Below the pieces are notes generated by a model. The model ran no database searches. It saw nothing but the letters and a program-made list of their open reading frames with translations, and had not been told where the DNA came from. This document shows positions 60,201-64,000 of a stretch of 64,000 bases of DNA, in pieces; position 1 is the stretch's first letter, and the number at the start of each line of letters is the position of its first letter. Source of the stretch: Lytechinus variegatus. Its lineage: Eukaryota > Echinodermata > Echinoidea > Temnopleuroida > Toxopneustidae. The stretch is taken from contig NC_054741.1 of assembly GCF_018143015.1 (NCBI RefSeq), positions 65,322,697 through 65,386,696 of the forward strand, written 5' to 3'. The translations under genes and the position numbers were made by a program.

Positions 60201-62959
60201 AGATTTTATTTCATATTTCAATATTTATTAGAGCAATTTTGATTCGATTTCTTGCCATTCATTTTCTCTCTTTTTTTAATGAAAATTTTAGATATGCTGG
60301 TTCTACAAATTATGACATTTGATTTGTTACTCAATTTGAAATATTTCTGAAAATCTATTTATATATGGGCAGATAATGGATGAATGCTGCTAAACAGAAA
60401 TTTAACTTATTTATTTGTTTGTTTCCTCTCATGATACATTAGGAAGAGAAAGAAGAAAAGAAACAGAAAGCAGATAAGATCAATTCTGTAAGTATTTCCA
60501 TAGTGACACTTATTGCTTGATTTCATTCTAATTACATTATCAGTGTATTTTGTAGCACTTTCATATCTCAGCATGTCACGGACAAGAATCATAAATAAGC
60601 ATGCAAGCTGAAAACATGGTTATTGTGGAAGAGCGTCTAATCCCTCTTTTTTCAGCTACACTACAACCCACCATGTGTCGTAAATTAGTGAGTTTTAAGG
60701 TAAATGCCAGTTATGGTAACAATATCAAAATGAGTTCGTACAGAATCCAATGAAATGACCACCAAAATGTCTGTTTGTATAAATAAAACATATGAGCCAA
60801 AGGATTCTGGAAGAAATTGTGTAATTGATAAGAAATCAGAAAATGAGCACAGGATTCGGGTCAAGCGTCGTGCCGACATTCAAAGCAATAATAATACACT
60901 GTCCCACGTGCGCTTATCTGTGTTGGTGATCTTCAGTGTGAACATTTTTCAGCATAGATTTCAAAATCTCACAAAGTTCAGTTTATGTAATTGTACCAGA
61001 TAAAGATCCTCGATGATGTACTGACAATTAACCCTAAATCTCCCGGGGTATTTTGATTCTTGTCATTCCCAGGGGGGGGCATTATGGCCCCCCCTTAAGA
61101 TCTCGGCCGCCGATCGCGCGAGCGACGCAAAAATTTGCACGCTGGTAGTGTGGGATGTAATCTACAAGGCTGTATGGTAAAATTTTCCAAAATAATGAGA
61201 TTTTATTTTATATGAATTAATTATGCTAATTTATGCATAAATCATACTTTTTGCTCTAATTCACTAAATAAAGCTCCTAGAATGCTAATTTTTGGTAAAA
61301 ATTTTCTTTGTAGCATTCTTAACAATCGTAATTCAAAAAAACTTTGGTTTGGAAATAAATTTCTTATGTATTTTATTGTTTTATGAATTTCTTATGTATT
61401 TCTTTGTTTTTTTACTTTTTGTTTTTTATTGTTTTTTCAATGGAAATTGTTCCAGACATAATTCTGATCATAAACAAGGTAAAATTAATTAAGTTTAATC
61501 AGTAAAAGTAGAAATAATGATACATTTATGAATTTTGGCTAAATATGCAATTTGCATTGGATTTGTACATGAAATCACGTTTATGAGCAATTTTGGGTCT
61601 GACATGCACTTGCATAATGTTGCGTAATGTCGTAACCGCGTACCCGGGCGTCACAACTTTGGTCTCAAAATTTGCGCGAGACTTGAATGTAAAAAGTCAG
61701 TGAGCTGCGAGGTGAAAAAATTTCGCGCAGCAGATATATCGTGCAAATTGTTGAGGGGGGGCCATTATGGCCCCCCAGGAGAATTAGGGTTAAGCCTGGT
61801 TTTACAGACTTTCTCATGAAAACAGTGTTTACTGCAACTACTGGCATTTCTCTTCAACCCAGATGATTTTAATACCATTCACTGAAATCAAGCAATTGGG
61901 TTTTCTTATTCCAGGCACACTTCAGTACAGGTAGAGTGGCAGCTGGGTTCACCTCGACAGTTATGGCCCCTCAAACCGTGCATGAAGCAGGTAAGAACAA
62001 TTATTGATGCACCAATATTAAAATTTCTGCTGTTAATATGAAATAAACAATACAGTCCGACCTCTCTAATCCGGTTTCCCCGTATCCTGATCTTTCTATT
62101 ATCCGGACGCACACTTGCTGAGATTTTATTTTTCAATCTAATACATGCACATGGGAGAATGAGATTTCAATCTAAAATCAATTCCTACACAAACTCACTT
62201 TGATTACATAATTTTTTTTTGATATAGTCTACCTACAATATCATTGTTTTTTATGAAAATACCTTACCCAAATCAGCATAAGAACTTTTTAGACAGGATA
62301 ATTTTCCAGTAAATCATGGCACAGCGCAACCATTTGATCACATTTTCTTTTTTCGCGATAAAACAACACATGAAGAAGCTAGCTAGCGCTCGGCCTCCAT
62401 ACAGACAGCGCCATCTATCATGTTTGAGCATACAGTACAACAGAGGCTGACTTTGCGAAGCTGTGATAATCTAATTTTCAAACCTAGTTTCAAAGTCATT
62501 CTCTTTCTTTCGAGTTAAGCTTGATGTATTCCTCAATCATTTCAGCAGATAGATTATCCAAGAGTTTTGGCAACCAATCAATTTCATCCCCCCCCCAAAA
62601 ACGCCTGTAATTTGCAATGACACTGCAGTTAATATTGTCTGTGTATGCCCCACACAATAGATTACGTTTAACCATCACTGGGGAGGCAGCTGCGTGTATC
62701 TAATATTGGGTCTCCCAGATTCGGATGAATCCCTTGTCTGGATTGGTGCTGGTCCCAGGGTGTCTGGATAAGAGAGGTTGGACTGTATTGTGATGATATT
62801 ACAATGATAACAATAATAAGTAATGTTATCTTGGTATCTTTTCCCCTTGTAGCTGTAATTGACGAAGACATCATACGGTATGAGCGGGTGAAGAAGAAAG
62901 GCTATGTTAGGATGAATACCAACAAAGGGACACTCAACATTGAACTCAGGTGTGATCTG
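48291..62959 (+). CDS. ppil2: PPIL2, U-box/cyclophilin-like protein (first 11 exons, partial)
   Basis: The start codon begins MGKRQHQSDKMY, as in vertebrate PPIL2. Exons: 48291-48322, 54960-55009, 55517-55562, 55914-56028, 56845-56896, 58140-58231, 58624-58789, 59771-59871, 60443-60487, 61915-61990, 62853-62959; all GT-AG and in phase, 882 nt = 294 codons. The U-box region (about residues 30-105) is FRRLPFDHCSLSLQPF, then CTSDGIIFDL and YHCPVTFKVF. Next comes a well-conserved linker (EQLNIKAKNWKDLLTDEPF, DIITIQDP), a lysine-rich segment (exon 9) and HFSTGRVAAGFTSTVMAP. The last exon, GYVRMNTNKGTLNIELRCDL, opens the cyclophilin domain, which continues past the window. PPIL2 is a nuclear, spliceosome-associated U-box protein with a cyclophilin fold. 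The exon 8-9 junction is a few residues shorter than in human. Intron 1 is 6.6 kb. Confidence 0.95.
48521..48677. repeat. 88-bp tandem duplication in PPIL2 intron 1
   Basis: TTGTGAATTGTGTGAGATTG through AATTTAAAATGAAGAAA occurs twice, starting at 48521 and 48609, differing at about one base (TTAATAAA/TTACTAAA). A recent local duplication. Confidence 0.9.
49117..49252. repeat. 68-bp tandem duplication in PPIL2 intron 1
   Basis: CTACCCTTGTCACAGCCGGT through CAGGGCGATG is repeated at 49117 and 49185 with a few changes. GC-rich compared with its surroundings. Confidence 0.9.
49527..49998. mobile_element. hAT-like short element (outer), with a second one inside
   Basis: It runs CATGGGTGGAAAT to ATTTCTGCCCATG, flanked by ATTAAATT (49519-49526) and ATTAAAAT (49999-50006), 7 of 8 identical. 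Subterminal GGGGGACACGTCCCCCTAC and CCCCCTACC are also inverted. The same family is at 58877-59161. It is interrupted by 49715-49959. Confidence 0.8.
49715..49959. mobile_element. hAT-like short element (inner)
   Basis: CATAGGCGGCGAAAGC at the left and GCTTTCGCCGCCGATG at the right, flanked by CCAGCATC (49707-49714) and CCAGCGTC (49960-49967), 7 of 8 identical. Same family as 28006-28364. It is nested in the outer element, so it inserted later. Confidence 0.82.
50007..52555. other. PPIL2 intron 1, mostly unrecognised
   Basis: AT-rich sequence. A possible inverted pair is TATTACCGGACAC (about 51553) and GTGTCCGGCAATA (about 52379), which might be ends of an element of about 840 bp, but no target duplication was established. 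A GGGGGGGGAGGG run lies near 50147. No gene. Confidence 0.4.
52560..53790 (+). mobile_element. LINE 3' region, interrupted
   Basis: 52577-52672 reads LQQDLTALENWASTWGMRLN, the end of the reverse-transcriptase palm. 53119-53780 reads HSYLGVTLADNLKWSPQINK, then RRNLSFCPENCKRTAHIALV, SILEYGA, then LNLPTLASRRQVLKLTSYFK and VVEGLVPALP, the thumb and C-terminal domain typical of jockey/CR1-type LINEs. About 445 bp of unrelated AT-rich sequence (52673-53118) is inserted between the two. The frame shifts at least twice, so it is a dead copy. It lies in PPIL2 intron 1 in the sense direction. Confidence 0.82.
53791..54716. other. PPIL2 intron 1, distal part
   Basis: No coding exon recognised. A poly-C/G break (CCCCCGGGGGGGC) at about 54001 suggests the edge of an element. 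Confidence 0.4.
54717..54859. mobile_element. Palindromic short element
   Basis: GGCCCATCTCATAAAAGATT plus TATGATGATGGTA on the left pairs with TACCATGATCATAAATC plus TTTATGATGGGGCCCC on the right. Non-coding hairpin, about 100 bp before PPIL2 exon 2. Confidence 0.8.
56325..56763. mobile_element. Foldback element (AAGGTCAAGTCCACC family), right arm lost
   Basis: It starts TTTAAAGGTCAAGTCCACC and follows 8036-8654 closely through the central part (GACCTCCTTGCCTGAA, GGAATTCCACATGTTCAGGG). It stops at CAACTCTCTCATT, within the start of the right arm. It sits in the PPIL2 intron before exon 5. Confidence 0.85.
57125..57435. repeat. Dispersed repeat fragment and GAT microsatellite
   Basis: TTCAATTCAATCATGGTTTA through TTACAATAAAACG (57133-57240) is a type of repeat end also resembled by the insertion at 52673-53118. 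GAT triplet repeats follow at about 57411-57436. Confidence 0.5.
57870..58085 (+). mobile_element. SINE-like 3' end
   Basis: GATATGCGCTATACAAGAAC followed by TGTGTTATTATTATC matches the general form of a SINE/LINE tail with ATT repeats. The body upstream (AAAAGGCTGCAGGGCTAAAG) has no clear pol III head. It ends about 55 bp before PPIL2 exon 6. Confidence 0.5.
58877..59161. mobile_element. hAT-like short element (CATGGGCAGAAAT family)
   Basis: CAAGGGCAGAAATCTG at the left and GGGATTTCAGCCCATG at the right are inverted. Internal AGGTAGGGGGACC and GTCCCCCCTAC match the outer element at 49527-49998. No target duplication could be seen. Confidence 0.65.
59200..59690 (+). repeat. Purine-rich tract
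   Basis: About 490 bp strongly biased to G and A on the plus strand (runs such as GGAGGGAGGAGAATTAG). It keeps two frames open by composition only. It lies between PPIL2 exons 7 and 8. Confidence 0.75.
61032..61789. mobile_element. piggyBac-like non-autonomous element
   Basis: The ends CCCTAAATCTCCCGGGG and CCAGGAGAATTAGGG are inverted. TTAA flanks both sides (61028-61031, 61790-61793), the piggyBac target. Subterminal GGGGGGCATTATGGCCCCCC occurs at both ends. There is no transposase in 758 bp. A fragment of the same family lies at 15428-15745. Confidence 0.85.
62053..62785. mobile_element. pogo-like non-autonomous element
   Basis: CAGTCCGACCTCTCTAATCC at the left and GGATAAGAGAGGTTGGACTG at the right, with TA on both sides (62051-62052, 62786-62787). 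The CAGTC...CCTCTCTTATCC terminus is characteristic of pogo/Tigger transposons. No transposase is visible. It lies 67 bp before PPIL2 exon 11. Confidence 0.85.
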
Positions 62960-63219
62960 GTGAGTATTCACATTGTACAGATGGGAATAGATGGTTCCCT
63001 AGATGATGTCATAATGGAGGACAAAGAATAGAACAACTGTGCATTACTAGTAGTTCTTGTAAACATGGACCTTTTGATTTGTGTGATCACCAGTGGTCTG
63101 TCCTATGTACATAGCATACAATGTCGGTGGAATGAAGTAATTTGAGATACTGAGCCTGTCCAAACTCGACCAAAATTGCCCGACATACCAACAGTTCATG
63201 ATAAAAATGTGGATTCTCC
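62960..63219 (+). other. PPIL2 intron after exon 11
   Basis: No further PPIL2 exon was recognised between here and 64000; the next part of the cyclophilin domain must lie beyond the window. Confidence 0.6.
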
Positions 63220-63724
63220 TTAAAGGGAAGTTCACCCTGACAAAAAGTTTATTGTAAAAATAGCAGAAAAAATAATGAAAAATATTGCCGAAGGTTTGAG
63301 AAAAATTCATCAAATAATTAAAAAGTTATTAGAATTTCAATTATTTGATTTGTGACGTCATATGCGAGCAGCATTCCTACATAGCGAATGGTAAAAAATC
63401 AATGAAATGTCATTTTCTCAGAAAATTGAAAATGGTTTTTACTGTACCTTTTGTATATCAATAGACAAATCATTTCACACCCGATCATGAATAGAAAACA
63501 AAATCAAGTCATCAGGAACCATATAAAATTTGAAATTCATGCGTTTTATATTACATAACACATGGGGCAGCTGCTCGTTTATGACGTCACAAATCCAAAA
63601 CTTTGAACTCTAATAACTTTCTTACTCTTTAAAGGATTTTCCTCAAACCTTCACCAATATTTTTTACTATTTTTTCTGCTATTTTTACAACAGAGTCTTC
63701 TTCAGGGTGAACTTCCCCTTTAAA
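63220..63724. mobile_element. Short element, GGGGAAGTTCACC family (complete)
   Basis: It runs TTAAAGGGAAGTTCACCCTG to CAGGGTGAACTTCCCCTTTA. The arms extend well beyond the tips (GAAGGTTTGAGAAAAATTCA at the left, complemented near 63625-63650). It is the best copy of the family seen at 16735 and 21104. Non-coding. Confidence 0.85.
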
Positions 63725-64000
63725 TGATGTCTTTCACTAGGATAGTAGCTGGGCAGTTTGTGTGCTTGTGTATGCTCTATGTATCGCTGAGCTTGAAGGA
63801 AACCAAAACCCAAGAAGAGAAGAAATCGTGTTGGAAAGAGTAAAAAGAGGAACAATTTAAAACAAGTTTCATCAAAATCGTTCATGAAATAGACAAGTTC
63901 TGGATGTTTAAAAAGGCTTGTTGTACTTTCTGTGGCAATCCTCAAATTGGCAAACATACTTCAAAATGGCTGATTTTGTGGACAACCCTCCATTTGTTAT

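Overview
The window looks like nuclear genomic DNA of a sea urchin (an euechinoid). It is AT-rich, and its genes are intron-rich with canonical GT-AG splice sites. It is packed with short non-autonomous DNA transposons. Its most diagnostic content is a tandem array of two-exon, paired-class homeobox genes that I recognise as pmar1/micro1, the micromere repressor known only from sea urchins. No bacterial-type operons, CRISPR arrays or rRNA genes were seen.

Layout: (1) 1-3185 is stacked mobile elements. (2) 3186-23956 (+) is a zinc carboxypeptidase of the A type in at least nine exons. It has an activation propeptide, a complete catalytic set and a stop codon; the signal-peptide exon was not found. 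Its introns hold hAT-like, Tc1/mariner-like, piggyBac-like and foldback elements, including a three-deep nest at 21.5-23.5 kb and a foldback element that has become a 15-bp minisatellite at 14.7-15.1 kb. (3) 24.5-28.5 kb is intergenic and repeat-rich. (4) 28558-29057 is exactly 500 Ns, an arbitrary-size assembly gap. (5) 29058-47306 is the pmar1 array on the minus strand: six head-to-tail copies with a period of about 3.11-3.14 kb, then two decayed exon-2 relics facing away from each other at the right edge. (6) 48291-62959 and beyond (+) is PPIL2, a U-box plus cyclophilin spliceosome-associated protein. Eleven exons (294 codons) are visible, and the rest of the cyclophilin domain lies past the right end.

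In the array, copies 2-5 keep two open, correctly spliced exons encoding 232 residues. Each has a Q50 homeodomain split at the family's 46/47 intron position and two eh1-like repressor motifs (SVDFL...SSRS). Copy 1 touches the gap and carries many one-base losses in exon 2, more likely consensus error than biology. Copy 6 is frameshifted after the homeodomain, and copies 7 and 8 are fragments, so decay increases toward the PPIL2 side. Upstream of every start codon lies a duplicated 75-bp regulatory module (paired CCAAT boxes plus a GGATTA Otx-type core). The spacers, introns and promoters are nearly identical between copies, and variants are shuffled among copies, which points to ongoing unequal crossing-over or gene conversion.

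The three gene loci have no obvious shared pathway. Domain calls come from reading translations and recalling families; no database search was run.
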